Below, one piece after another: positions 17,667-26,474 of a DNA stretch of 64,000 nucleotides. The translations under genes and the position numbers were made by a program. Location of the stretch: positions 1,302,001 to 1,366,000 of the forward strand of contig JAUMBQ010000006.1 in NCBI GenBank assembly GCA_032119595.1, in the 5' to 3' direction. Within the stretch, counting starts at the first letter, position 1. Every line of letters begins with the position of its first letter. The DNA comes from JAGIBJ01 sp032119595 (GTDB lineage Bacteria; Actinomycetota; Thermoleophilia; Solirubrobacterales; Solirubrobacteraceae). The notes beneath the pieces were generated by a model, which had not been told where the DNA came from, did not search any database, and saw only the letters and a list, made by a program, of their open reading frames with translations.

Positions 17667-18571
17667 CGGATGCCCGTCCCCAGGTCGCGGAGCCAGTCGC
17701 GATTCGTCATCAAAGGCACGTGGCGAGCACGGGCGCGCCGGAACGTGGTCTCGAGGTACTCGCGGCGCTTGGCCTCCTGCGCGGCATAGGCGGCGCGGAG
17801 TTTCTTGGAGCCGGTGTTGATCTCCAGGTCGCGGCCGGTCTCAGGGTCGCGCACGACGATCGAACCGGCATCCGGCAGCGTGTGCTCGCGCGGATCGCTG
17901 ATCTCGACCGCGACGACACGGTGGCGGTGCGCGAGCGCAGCGAGCGCCCGCGGCCAGTCGGAGGTGTCGCGGAAATCCGACACGATCACGGTCAGGCCCG
18001 GCTGGCGGGCCAGAAGGCCGAGTCGCCGGATCGCATGATCGAAATCGCAGACTGGCCGGGTGCCATCAGCGGCAACGCCAGCGCGGATCGTGCGATCGAC
18101 CGCACCGAGCGCATGGCGGCCGCCGCGCGGCGCGATCAGGACCTCTTCGTCGGAGCCCCAGCGCAGCAACCCGATGCGTCCGCCGCGTCGGGTGGCGAGG
18201 CGAGACACGACCGTGGCGGCGCCCGCGGCGACATCCGACTTCAGTCGCGTGTCGCTGCCGAACGCCATCGACGGGCTGATGTCGAGCAGCACCCACGTGG
18301 TGAGCGCACGCTCGGGCACCTGCAGACGCACGTGCGGCTCGTTGGTTCGGGCGCTCGCGGCAGCGTCGAGCTGACGGATGTCGTCGCCCTCCACGTACGG
18401 TCGCAGCTGCGCAAGCTCGGTGCCGAGGCCGACGCCCGCCGCGACATGGTCGCCGGGCAACCGCCCGGCAGCACGCCGCGCGATCGCGAGGTCGAGCGCG
18501 GCGACCGCCGATGGCGGCGTGCGGCCCGGCCCTTGGCGGCCAGGCGGATCGGTGAGGAGCGAGGCGCTCAT
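17663..18571 (-). CDS. DUF58 domain protein
   Basis: A 302-residue cytoplasmic DUF58 protein, which has a VWA-like fold. The family core PGDHVAAGVGLGTELAQLRPYVEGDDIRQLDAAASART is at about 39-75, and the partial MIDAS DISPSMAFGS follows at about 97. DUF58 proteins almost always follow moxR, as here; the start overlaps the moxR stop by one base (TAATG) and its own stop overlaps the VWA start (ATGA), so translation is likely coupled across the three genes. There is no membrane helix, unlike the longer DUF58 proteins with two N-terminal helices. Confidence 0.9.
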   Translation of the reverse strand: MSASLLTDPPGRQGPGRTPPSAVAALDLAIARRAAGRLPGDHVAAGVGLGTELAQLRPYVEGDDIRQLDAAASARTNEPHVRLQVPERALTTWVLLDISPSMAFGSDTRLKSDVAAGAATVVSRLATRRGGRIGLLRWGSDEEVLIAPRGGRHALGAVDRTIRAGVAADGTRPVCDFDHAIRRLGLLARQPGLTVIVSDFRDTSDWPRALAALAHRHRVVAVEISDPREHTLPDAGSIVVRDPETGRDLEINTGSKKLRAAYAAQEAKRREYLETTFRRARARHVPLMTNRDWLRDLGTGIR

Positions 18572-19800
18572 TAGCGGCGGTTCTCGCCCGCCTTGGTGAA
18601 GCTCGGCGCGCCAGCCTGAACGGCCGTCTGGTGCTGGCCGGGATGGTGGTTGGTCGGCGCGGGCGGCGTCACACCGCCGGCCACGGCTGAAGTCCCGGCC
18701 TGCGGCCCGACGTGCGCGCCGCCCGACATGTAGCCGCCGTCGGCTCCGGCGACCCCTCCCATGGTGCCTCCGGAGCCGACCGCACGGGGATCGACCGCGG
18801 CCATGACGCGGTCGAGCACCTGGTCGCTGGTGACGCCATCGGCGTGGGCCTCGTACGAGAGCACCATGCGATGGCGAAGCACGTCGGCGGCGAGATCGTG
18901 CACGTCGCGGGCCGTCACGTAGTCGCGCCCGCGAAGGACGGCGAGCGCCTGCGCAGCCTGGATCAGGCCGATCGGACCACGCGGCGACGCACCGACTTCG
19001 ATCACCTCGGCGAGGTCCGGAAGGCCGTAGCGCTCCGGGTGGCGGGTCGCGTCGGCGAGGCGCACGGCGTACCGCACGACCTGCGGGTCGGCGGGCACCT
19101 CGCGCACGGCCTGGCGGTACGCGATGAGATGCTCGGGCGTGAGGAGCGCGCGAACGTTGACCTCGGGCTGCACCGAGCGCAGCACGACGGTCGCTTCGTC
19201 TTCGAGCTCGGGGTAGTCGACAAGCACCTTGAGTAGGAAGCGGTCGACCTGTGCTTCGGGCAGCGGATACGTGCCCTCGGATTCGATCGGGTTCTGCGTC
19301 GCGAGCACGAGGAACGGCTCGGGGAGTTTGTGCGTCGTGCCGCCCAGCGTGACCTGCCGCTCCTGCATCACCTCCAGGAGCGCCGACTGGACCTTGGCGG
19401 GGGCGCGGTTGATCTCGTCGGCGAGGAGAAGGTTGCCGAAGACCGGGCCGAGCTGCGTGTCGAAGCTGCCGGTGTCCGGACGCCAGATCCGCGTGCCGAC
19501 GAGGTCGGCGGGGACGAGGTCCGGGGTGAACTGCACGCGCCGGAACGTGCCGCCGAGCACCTGCGCGAGCGTCTTGACCGTGAGCGTCTTGGCGAGGCCA
19601 GGCACGCCTTCGAGAAGCACGTGGCCACCGGCAAGCAGCGCCACGAGCACCCGCTCAAGCATCGCGTCCTGCCCGATGACCACGCGCTTGGTCTCGTAGA
19701 GGACGGCTTCGAGCCCGCGAGCGACCGCCTTGACGCGCTCGGCGTGATCGGGGTGCGGGCCGCTCGTGGTGGCGCTGGTCTGCGTGGAACTCGTGGTCAT
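18571..19800 (-). CDS. MoxR family AAA+ ATPase
   Basis: A 409-residue MoxR ATPase. Walker A appears as GVPGLAKT (about 69-76), Walker B LLLADEIN, sensor 1 LVLATQNPIESEGTYPLPEAQ and the arginine finger region DRF are all standard, followed by the lid domain. After about residue 325 a Gly/Ala/Pro/His-rich tail of 80 residues (AGADGGYMSGGAHVGP) is unusual; most MoxR proteins end near 330. It heads the three-gene operon with DUF58 and VWA and should remodel or mature VWA-containing complexes. ATG start; no clear promoter was found in the 140 bp upstream. Confidence 0.93.
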   Translation of the reverse strand: MTTSSTQTSATTSGPHPDHAERVKAVARGLEAVLYETKRVVIGQDAMLERVLVALLAGGHVLLEGVPGLAKTLTVKTLAQVLGGTFRRVQFTPDLVPADLVGTRIWRPDTGSFDTQLGPVFGNLLLADEINRAPAKVQSALLEVMQERQVTLGGTTHKLPEPFLVLATQNPIESEGTYPLPEAQVDRFLLKVLVDYPELEDEATVVLRSVQPEVNVRALLTPEHLIAYRQAVREVPADPQVVRYAVRLADATRHPERYGLPDLAEVIEVGASPRGPIGLIQAAQALAVLRGRDYVTARDVHDLAADVLRHRMVLSYEAHADGVTSDQVLDRVMAAVDPRAVGSGGTMGGVAGADGGYMSGGAHVGPQAGTSAVAGGVTPPAPTNHHPGQHQTAVQAGAPSFTKAGENRR

Positions 19801-19940
19801 GAGGCGTTCAAAGTCTTTCCGAGGCGTCGGAACGGGGCGGGCGCTGCCACCCGGATCGCTATCGAAGGTACGCGGTGGTGCGTCAGGCCCAGGTAAGCGT
19901 GCCGAACGCGGGCGTGCCAGAAACCGGTCCAGAACGACGC

Positions 19941-19970
19941 GAGGCCGGGCCCGTTTCCGGACCCGGCCTC
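19941..19970 (-). terminator. Terminator-like hairpin after the DUF6801-like gene
   Basis: GAGGCCGGGCCCG and CGGACCCGGCCTC form a 13-bp stem with one mismatch and a 4-nt TTTC loop, 48 bp beyond the stop codon at 20018 on the minus strand. A weak T-rich stretch (GTCGTTCTGG) follows. Confidence 0.65.
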
Positions 19971-20017
19971 GTGACTCCCGGGATCTGGCCGCCTGCCCAG
20001 ACCCTGGAAAGGGCGCG

Positions 20018-20626
20018 TTAGCCCTTGGTCACCCTGAAGCTGTCCAGCTTCGTGTCCTGGCCGGGCAGCTGGGTGCAGCTGACCGCGAAGTCGGGCGATC
20101 CGTCTCCGTCGAGGTCAGCAGTCGTGCCGTCGGCGTACTTCGCGCTCATGGTGAAGTTCAGCCCGGTCACCGAGATCTGGGCCTTGCCCGGCTTGCGGAA
20201 CGTGAGCCGCGGGGTAAGGCCAGCGGCATCGATGGTGAACGGCGAGACGAAAGCGTCGGTGCCGACTGCCGACAGCGGGATCGAGACCGGAAGGGTCAGC
20301 CCGGGCGCCGAGAGGTTCGTTTCGACCGTGGTCACGGAGTCGACGGTCGGGGTGCCAACGACGTCCCAGAGGAGGCTCACGGTGGGATCAGCGACGGTCA
20401 CGGCGCTGATGTCCGCCGGAGCGGTGAGCACGCCGGATGGGACCGTGGACGGGAAGTCGAGGTCGATCGTTGCCGTGACGGGCTGCGCCGCGATGTACGG
20501 GTATTCGCAGCTGTAGTTCAGCGTGGTGCTGGCCGCCTGGGCCGGTGCAGCGAGGCCGCCGAGGGTGGCGATGGCGGCAGCGCCGAGCAGCGCGAGCTTA
20601 CGCGCGTCATGAGCCTTGAAGGTCAT
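20018..20626 (-). CDS. Secreted DUF6801-like protein
   Basis: A 202-residue exported protein. The ATG at 20626 has a good ribosome-binding site (GGAG 6 nt upstream) and begins a signal peptide ending in GGLAAPAQA-AS. The mature part starts STTLNYSCEYPYIAAQP and runs through beta-strand-rich sequence with a distal Cys (DFAVSCTQLPGQ), so one disulfide is likely. This pattern resembles DUF6801-type exported actinobacterial proteins; that assignment is from memory. It contains TADLDGDGSPDFAV, a short Asp-rich calcium-binding-like motif also seen in FG-GAP proteins such as the neighbour at 21137. Single gene with its own terminator. Confidence 0.7.
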   Translation of the reverse strand: MTFKAHDARKLALLGAAAIATLGGLAAPAQAASTTLNYSCEYPYIAAQPVTATIDLDFPSTVPSGVLTAPADISAVTVADPTVSLLWDVVGTPTVDSVTTVETNLSAPGLTLPVSIPLSAVGTDAFVSPFTIDAAGLTPRLTFRKPGKAQISVTGLNFTMSAKYADGTTADLDGDGSPDFAVSCTQLPGQDTKLDSFRVTKG

Positions 20627-21136
20627 GGTGTTCTCCAGTTGGCAGCGTGCTTTACGCGCCGCCATATTTTCGGGTGCGAATCTTGCGATTCACGGGGACA
20701 TTGGTGCAAGTCGAGCCGAGCACTGGAGAGTGCCGGGGGAGCACGGTGCGACGAGCATCACACTGGCTTTTTGGCGCTTGGATGTCAAGGGAAATCTTGA
20801 TTTCCCGTGAAAAATTCGCCATCACGGGCAGCGCGAGATATCGCTATTGAACCCTTCCTCAATTTCTATAGAGCGAATTGGGTTGATGTAACAGCGTTGT
20901 GTGGTAGCTGCGCGCGCCCGCCACTCCAAGGCCCAAGGCCATCCGGCGCCTCGGCGCCAGCCGTGGTCTGAGTGCTGCCGAAATCCGGTGCGATCTGGCA
21001 AGCTTCCGGGGGAGCAGAAAGGTCCCCCGCGATTTCCAGCGGGGGCGCGCCGCCGGTATCAATGCCCGGCGGGCCCGTATTGCTCTGGTTCCCCCGCACC
21101 GCCCGTCCAGCCGTTCGACCTCCCGGAACCCAAGTC
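20627..21136. other. AT-richer divergent intergenic region with overlapping hairpins
   Basis: A 510-bp gap between divergent secreted-protein genes. The part 20640-20890 is clearly less GC-rich than the genome. Three perfect hairpins lie next to each other: GGGAAATC/GATTTCCC (20789-20806), CCCGTGA/TCACGGG (20804-20828) and GCGA-GATA-TCGC (20833-20844). The first two share three bases and cannot form together; TCAAG/CTTGA (20785-20800) is a further alternative. This looks like a control region for one or both genes. No gene is evident. Confidence 0.45.
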
Positions 21137-22738
21137 ATGCCTGCCTGCCCGCGCCCATTTCTGGCATTGCCCGACCGGCTCCGCCGCGCGCGGCTTCTCG
21201 TGCTTCCAACCCTGGCCGTCACGGTCGGTGTCGCCGCGGCACCGGTCCACGCCGCGACGATCTCGGTCGGTCTCCAGGTCTCGCCCGGCGACCTCGGCGA
21301 GTCGACGGACGTCCCCCTTGCCGGCGACTGGGACGGCGACGGGATCGACACCGTCGCGCTCTACCGCCCGCGTACGAGGCAACTGGTGAAGAAGGTGCGC
21401 AACGCGGACGACGCCGCCACGACCACGGAGTTGGGCGCGGATCCCAACGACATCGCCGTCGTCGGCCGCTGGAACGCGAGCCTCGGGCGCGACGTGATGG
21501 CCGTCTACCGCCGCTCCAATTCGAACCTGTACATCCCCGTGGACGGGACCGGCACCTCCGCGCTCGATCGCGAGGTGTCTCTCGACACGCGTCCCGATCG
21601 CCTCCCGGTGGCTGGGGACTGGGATGCCGACGGCGTCGAATCCATCGGGCTCTGGTCTCCCTCGGAGAAGTCGCTGTACGTGTCCGACAGCACGACCAAC
21701 CAGGTGTTCCGAACGCTCGTCTCCGGGACAGGGAACGCCGGCGACCTTCCGGTGATCGGCGACTGGGACGGAGACGGATACGACACCCTGGGGCTCTACC
21801 GCTTGCGGAACCACGCTGGATCGCAGTATTTCGGCACGATCCCGGGCCAGCCGGACAGTGCCGTCCCCGTCCCGTTCGGCGACCCCGGTGATGTCCCGGT
21901 CGTCGGCGATTTCGATGGTGACGGGGACACGGACCTTGGCGTCTTCCGCTTGTCGCAACAGCGCTTCTTCCTCGATCCCGGCGTCAAGGCCGTGAGCCCG
22001 ACGCCAGCGCCGAGTTCCACCCCGGCCCCGATGCCAGCCCCGGCCCCGATGCCCGCCCCCGCTCCGACGCTGGCACCTGAGTCCGTGCCCGGTGGCAGCG
22101 CGCCAAACGGGTCTGGTGGCAACCCCGCCAGCGGTACCTTCGTCGCCCGATCGTCGCCCAAACGGCTTCTCGTCGGGTTCGGCCGGCCGGTGCGCGTCCG
22201 CGGCAAGCTCGTGGACGTCAACGGCCAGCCGATTTCCGGGGCGTCCGTGGACGTCTTCGAGCGCATCGCCATCAGCGGCGCGGTGTCGTCGAGGGTCGGA
22301 ACGCTCAGCACCGATGCCGATGGAGCCTTCACCTATCGGGCGACGGCCGCGAGCAGCCGGGTCATCGAGTTTGCGTTCGCTGAACGTGCCGGGCTCACGA
22401 CCTATCGCTCCCGGCTGGCCGTCGAGCTGCGGGTGAAGGCGAAGATCTCGCTGCGATCGAACCGAGCGACCGCACGCCGCGGCCACGTCGTGAAATACCG
22501 CGGCCGAGTGCGCGTCGGCGACTTCCCAAAGCGAGGGGCTCGCGTGGTGCTTGAAGCCAACAGCGGCGCCGGCTGGAAGCTCGGCGCGGTGGTCCGCACG
22601 ACCGCAGCAGGGTCGTTCACCTGGAACCACGCCTACCGCACCAGGGGCAGGTTCCGCGTCCGCGCAAGGTTGCTCACCAGCGTCGATCTCCCCGCGCGAC
22701 CCGCGACGTCAACGCCCCAAGTCCTGGAGGTGCGCTGA
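21137..22738 (+). CDS. Secreted FG-GAP/VCBS-repeat protein with shared C-terminal module
   Basis: A 533-residue exported protein. Signal peptide 1-39 (cleavage after AAAPVHA). Residues about 50-275 hold five tandem repeats of the type LPVAGDWDADGVESIGLW, each with a calcium-binding DxDxDG-like loop, as in FG-GAP/VCBS propellers. A Pro/Ala linker (PAPMPAPAPMPAPAPTLAP) follows, then a 200-residue C-terminal module made of two Ig/CarboxypepD-reg-like beta domains (RVRGKLVDVNGQPISGASV; KISLRSNRATARRGHVVKY). The same module ends the proteins at 23017 and 24827. The start at 21137 gives the signal peptide directly. Role inferred: cell-surface or matrix binding protein. First gene of a four-gene co-directional cluster. 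Confidence 0.8.
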   Translation: MPACPRPFLALPDRLRRARLLVLPTLAVTVGVAAAPVHAATISVGLQVSPGDLGESTDVPLAGDWDGDGIDTVALYRPRTRQLVKKVRNADDAATTTELGADPNDIAVVGRWNASLGRDVMAVYRRSNSNLYIPVDGTGTSALDREVSLDTRPDRLPVAGDWDADGVESIGLWSPSEKSLYVSDSTTNQVFRTLVSGTGNAGDLPVIGDWDGDGYDTLGLYRLRNHAGSQYFGTIPGQPDSAVPVPFGDPGDVPVVGDFDGDGDTDLGVFRLSQQRFFLDPGVKAVSPTPAPSSTPAPMPAPAPMPAPAPTLAPESVPGGSAPNGSGGNPASGTFVARSSPKRLLVGFGRPVRVRGKLVDVNGQPISGASVDVFERIAISGAVSSRVGTLSTDADGAFTYRATAASSRVIEFAFAERAGLTTYRSRLAVELRVKAKISLRSNRATARRGHVVKYRGRVRVGDFPKRGARVVLEANSGAGWKLGAVVRTTAAGSFTWNHAYRTRGRFRVRARLLTSVDLPARPATSTPQVLEVR

Positions 22739-22747
22739 TGCTCCGCC

Positions 22748-23020
22748 GTGCAGTTCGACACGATTGCTCGTGTGACCGACCCCGAATCCCGTCCTCCGCA
22801 GCCGGCACCGTTGCCGGGCCGCTATCGCCACTTCAAGGGGAACGAGTACGAGCTGCTCAGCCTGGCTCGCCACTCCGAGACGCTGGCCTGGCTGGTGGTC
22901 TATCGCCGCGTGAACGACCCCGAGTCGATCTGGGTGCGCCCGATCGAGATGTGGTCGGAAGTCGTGGAGCGTCCGGACGGCACGACTGGTCTGCGGTTCG
23001 AGCCGCTCGCCGCGGACTGA
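22748..23020 (+). CDS. DUF1653 domain protein
   Basis: A 90-residue cytoplasmic protein. Nearly the whole chain is the DUF1653 domain: GRYRHFKGNEYELLSLARHS followed by LVVYRRVNDPESIWVRPIEMW and RFEPLAA. Function of the family is unknown. It starts at a GTG 10 bp after the stop of the preceding secreted protein gene and its stop overlaps the proposed start of the next one. An out-of-frame open stretch covers the same DNA and would fuse to the next protein, but DUF1653 is a known family, so this frame is the real one. It is odd to find it inside a cluster of exported paralogues. Confidence 0.85.
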   Translation: MQFDTIARVTDPESRPPQPAPLPGRYRHFKGNEYELLSLARHSETLAWLVVYRRVNDPESIWVRPIEMWSEVVERPDGTTGLRFEPLAAD

Positions 23021-24774
23021 ACGCCGAGGGCGCGTCCGCGCGACTCCTAGGCGCGGTTCGCTCCTTCCGCGCGCGCCATCTTGCCGCCGTGGCCTTGGGT
23101 GCGGCGTTCGCTTGGGCGCCGCCGGTCCAGGCCGCCGAGTACCAGATCGCGCAGTGCGAAAACAACGGCCAGCCGGTCGAACTGACCGCCGGGTTCATCT
23201 CGGCCATCAACATGGGCGCGGCCGTGAACTGCCCGTCCGGTGGCAGCTTCGATCTGATCGCCGGCGACAACACCGTCTCCTCGTACAACCCGAGTTGGGG
23301 CGCCGCCGGGTTCCAGGTGGCGGTGCCGGGCTCCATGCCGAACACCAAGATCACCAGCCTCTACGCGGTGCTCTCGATGGCCCCGATGAACGGCCCTGAT
23401 CCCGAGTATTCCTATGGGCATCTGGCGACCTACTCCGCTGATACCGGCGCCCAGTGGGGAGCCATGCGGGGCATCGCCAAGGGCAGTGATCCCGGCTTCT
23501 CCCGGCTGGGCTGGCACCAGACGAATCCGGCCGGGGCGCGCACCCTCAACACGTTGATCCAGTGCTACGGGCCCTGCCATTTCGCGGCCGCGCCGACGCT
23601 CTCCGTCCATCGCGCGGTGATCACGATGGACGATCCGCTAGCCCCCGCCGACGTGGTGCCCGAAAAGGTCGGTCTTCTGAACGGCACGGCCCAGAAGGGC
23701 ACCAGGATCCTGCGCGTCGCCGCTACCGACGCCGATAGCGGCGTCTTCGCCGTCAGCGTCTACACCGAGAGCGGAAAGGCCGTCGCCACGTCGCTCAATG
23801 GCGCCGGCTGCACGTACCAGCGGCCCGCTCCGTGCCCGCAGGCTCGCGGCCAGATCGACCTCTCGATCGACACGACTTCGCTGCCCGAGGGCGTGCAGCG
23901 ACTCGAAGCCTGGAGCCAAGACGCCGCAGGCAACGTTCGCAAGACCACGCTGGCGCCGTTCACCGTCGACAACGTCCCTGACCCGACGCCCACGCCCACG
24001 CCCACGCCAGTCCCCACGCAGAGCCCAATTGGCGGCGGCGGTTCCACCGCAGGCGGCGGAACTCCAGGCGGCGGAGTTTCCACTCCAGGCGGCGGAGCTT
24101 CCACCCCGGGGACGCCGGTTCGCTCCGGAGACGGAACGCCCAATGGGACCGGCGGTAACCCGCAGACGGCGCGACTCACGACCACGATGAAGTCGCGGTC
24201 ACGGACGGTGACGTTCGGTAGCAAGGTGAAGCTCGTCGGCCGTCTCGCCGACGCGTCGGGCACGGGCCTGGCGGGCGCGCAGATCGACGTGTTCGAGCAG
24301 GTCGCACTCCAGCCCGCGCCAGCGGTCAAAGTCGCGACCGTCGCGACCGACGCGAAGGGCAACTACGTCTACACGCCGACCGCCACGAGCAGCCGCAAGC
24401 TCGAGTTCGCCTATGCCGAGCAGAACGCCTCAGACCTCTACCGCGAGCGGCTCGCGATCGCCCTTGACGTGAAGGTCGGCGTGCTGTTCACGTCGACGCG
24501 ACGTGCGGTCGACCGAGGGGGCAGCGTGACCTTCTCGGGCAAGGTGCTCGTCGCGCCGATGCCGGCGAAGGGCGTACGTCTCGTCATCGAGGCGACCACC
24601 GGCAAACGATGGGTCATCGGCGGCATCGTCCGTACGAAGGCGGATGGCACCTTCGTCTGGAAACACACGTTCCGCACGCGCGGCGAGTTCCGATTCCGCG
24701 CCCGGGTCCAGGCCAGCCCAGACCTTCCGGCCAAGCGCAACACGTCGCGCTTTCGACTGCTCAGCGTTCGCTGA
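23017..24774 (+). CDS. Secreted protein, paralogue 2 of the C-terminal-module family
   Basis: About 585 residues. The mature part begins AAEYQIAQCENNGQPVEL and has six or more Cys (QCYGPCHF, GCTYQRPAPCPQ), then a PTPTPTPTPVPTQSP/Gly-rich linker and the two-domain C-terminal module also found at 21137 and 24827. The first 325 mature residues align closely with those of the protein at 24827 (MPNTKIT, GPDP.YSYG.LAT, QCYGPCHF). The start is uncertain: no ATG, GTG or TTG lies in the right place for a full signal peptide. I propose the CTG at 23017, overlapping the DUF1653 stop as CTGA, which yields a proper signal peptide (VRSFRARHLAAVALGAAFAW). A GTG at 23089 would leave a stunted one. Confidence 0.7.
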   Translation: MNAEGASARLLGAVRSFRARHLAAVALGAAFAWAPPVQAAEYQIAQCENNGQPVELTAGFISAINMGAAVNCPSGGSFDLIAGDNTVSSYNPSWGAAGFQVAVPGSMPNTKITSLYAVLSMAPMNGPDPEYSYGHLATYSADTGAQWGAMRGIAKGSDPGFSRLGWHQTNPAGARTLNTLIQCYGPCHFAAAPTLSVHRAVITMDDPLAPADVVPEKVGLLNGTAQKGTRILRVAATDADSGVFAVSVYTESGKAVATSLNGAGCTYQRPAPCPQARGQIDLSIDTTSLPEGVQRLEAWSQDAAGNVRKTTLAPFTVDNVPDPTPTPTPTPVPTQSPIGGGGSTAGGGTPGGGVSTPGGGASTPGTPVRSGDGTPNGTGGNPQTARLTTTMKSRSRTVTFGSKVKLVGRLADASGTGLAGAQIDVFEQVALQPAPAVKVATVATDAKGNYVYTPTATSSRKLEFAYAEQNASDLYRERLAIALDVKVGVLFTSTRRAVDRGGSVTFSGKVLVAPMPAKGVRLVIEATTGKRWVIGGIVRTKADGTFVWKHTFRTRGEFRFRARVQASPDLPAKRNTSRFRLLSVR

Positions 24775-24826
24775 CGGGAGTTTGGGTCACCGCGGCCGGT
24801 CAACCGTAGCCGTACGCTTCGGCGTC

Positions 24827-26419
24827 GTGCGCACGTTCCTTTCAGCGCGCCGGTGGCGAGTACCGGCGACGTTCCTGGCTACCCTCGTGGCGCTGTCGGC
24901 CGCTCCGGCCGCGCGCGCCGCTGAATACGACATTGCCCAGTGCCCGCAGGATGGGCGCGCGCCCGAGGTCACTCCAGGCTTCATCACGCCCTTCAACACC
25001 GCATCGATCGTGCCTTGCGGGCCAGGCACGGGATTCGGCGTGGTCGCCGCAGGAGGGACCGTGTCGTCGGCGACCACGAAGGGCGGCGAGCTCGGCTTCG
25101 ACGTCACGGTTCCGGCCACCATGCCGAACACCAAGATCACGATCTTCTCGACGTTTCTCACGCTGTCACCGATGGACGGTCCCGACCCCAGCGACTCCTA
25201 TGGTGAACTCGCGACCGTCGGTGCTGATGGCGTGCGTTGGGGGACGGCCTACGGCATTCATCAGGGCAGCGATGCGGGGTTCGTGAACCAACCTTGGCAC
25301 CGAGTCAATCCCGTCGGCTCGCGGACGGTGAGGACGCGGATCCAGTGCTACGGCCCGTGCCACTTTTCGTCCGTGCCGACGCTCAGCTTTCAGCGTGCGA
25401 TCGTGCGGCTCGATGATTCCGCGCTGCCAGCCGACGCGGTCGTTGAGCCCATCGGGTTGTTCGACGGCTCGCGCCAGGTTGGGAAGCGCGTCGTGCGGCT
25501 CGCTGCTGTCGACGCCGACAGTGGCGTCGACGTCGCTGAGCTCCGCCTCGCCGACGGCACGCCACTTGCCGCCACCCCGAGCCGAGCCGGGTGCACGTTC
25601 ACGCGCCCGGCGCCTTGCCCGCAACGTCGCGAGCAGATCGAGCTGAGCGTCGACACGGCCAAGCTCCCAGATGGCGCCCACACGATCGAGGCTTGGATCC
25701 GTGACGCCGCCGGCAACGTGCGTAAGACGACGCTGCCGACCGTCGTTGTCGACAACACCACGCCGGGCATTGGGCCAGGCGCCCCGAACGGTTCCGGAGG
25801 CGAACCGCGAACCGCGGCATTCGCGTCGCCGGGGCCGCCCAAGCGTCTGATCGCGACCTTCGGCCGGCCCACGCGGATCGTCGGCAAGCTCGTCGATGTC
25901 AGCGGCCGAGGGATTGCGGGAGCTAGCCTCGACGTGTTCGAACGTCTCGCGTTGAGCGGTGCGCCGAGCACCAAAGTGGCAACGCTCACCACCGACTCCG
26001 CGGGCTCCTTCATCTTCCGTGGAACGGCCGCTAGTAGCCGAACCGTGGAGTTCGCATACGCCGAGCGTCTCGGCTCGGACGCCTACCGCGCTCGGCTCTC
26101 CGTCGAGATTCGAGTGAAGGCCAAGCTCACCTTCCGCGCGGCGCGAACGACGGTCGCCCGGAAAACGACCGTCGCGTTCCACGGCCGAGTGCGCGTGGCT
26201 GACCTCCCCAAGCGAGGCGCGCGCGTGGTAATCGAGGCAAGCACCGGCGGCGGTTGGAAGCTTGGGGCGGTCGTGCGCACGAGGGCCGACGGCACCTTCC
26301 GGTGGACGCACGCCTTCCGTGTCCCGGCTCGCTATCGGATCCGCGCAAGGCTGCTCACCGCCGCCGACCTTCCGGCGCGCCCCAACACCTCCAGGGCGCT
26401 CGCCCTTCGCGTTCGCTGA
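24827..26419 (+). CDS. Secreted protein, paralogue 3 of the C-terminal-module family
   Basis: A 530-residue exported protein. GTG at 24827 starts a signal peptide (MRTFLSARRWRVPATFLATL, cleavage after APAARA). The N-terminal domain (AEYDIAQCPQDGRAPEV ... QCYGPCHFSSVPTLSFQRA) is homologous to the gene just upstream; a 'DAAGNVRKTTL' Ig-like end follows at about 275-300, then a short PGIGPGAPNGSGG linker and the C-terminal module. It lacks the long Pro-Thr/Gly linker of its neighbour. 52 bp separate it from the upstream gene, so it probably belongs to the same transcript. Arisen by tandem duplication. Confidence 0.8.
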   Translation: MRTFLSARRWRVPATFLATLVALSAAPAARAAEYDIAQCPQDGRAPEVTPGFITPFNTASIVPCGPGTGFGVVAAGGTVSSATTKGGELGFDVTVPATMPNTKITIFSTFLTLSPMDGPDPSDSYGELATVGADGVRWGTAYGIHQGSDAGFVNQPWHRVNPVGSRTVRTRIQCYGPCHFSSVPTLSFQRAIVRLDDSALPADAVVEPIGLFDGSRQVGKRVVRLAAVDADSGVDVAELRLADGTPLAATPSRAGCTFTRPAPCPQRREQIELSVDTAKLPDGAHTIEAWIRDAAGNVRKTTLPTVVVDNTTPGIGPGAPNGSGGEPRTAAFASPGPPKRLIATFGRPTRIVGKLVDVSGRGIAGASLDVFERLALSGAPSTKVATLTTDSAGSFIFRGTAASSRTVEFAYAERLGSDAYRARLSVEIRVKAKLTFRAARTTVARKTTVAFHGRVRVADLPKRGARVVIEASTGGGWKLGAVVRTRADGTFRWTHAFRVPARYRIRARLLTAADLPARPNTSRALALRVR

Positions 26420-26474
26420 CGACGTACCGTCGCGCTGCGTGCGACGGCAGACGCGAGGAGCGGCACGGAGGTCG

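Noticed and set aside
22738..23016. N-terminal 94-residue extension of the secreted paralogue 2
   Set aside because: It overlaps the DUF1653 gene out of frame and would put the signal peptide inside the protein.
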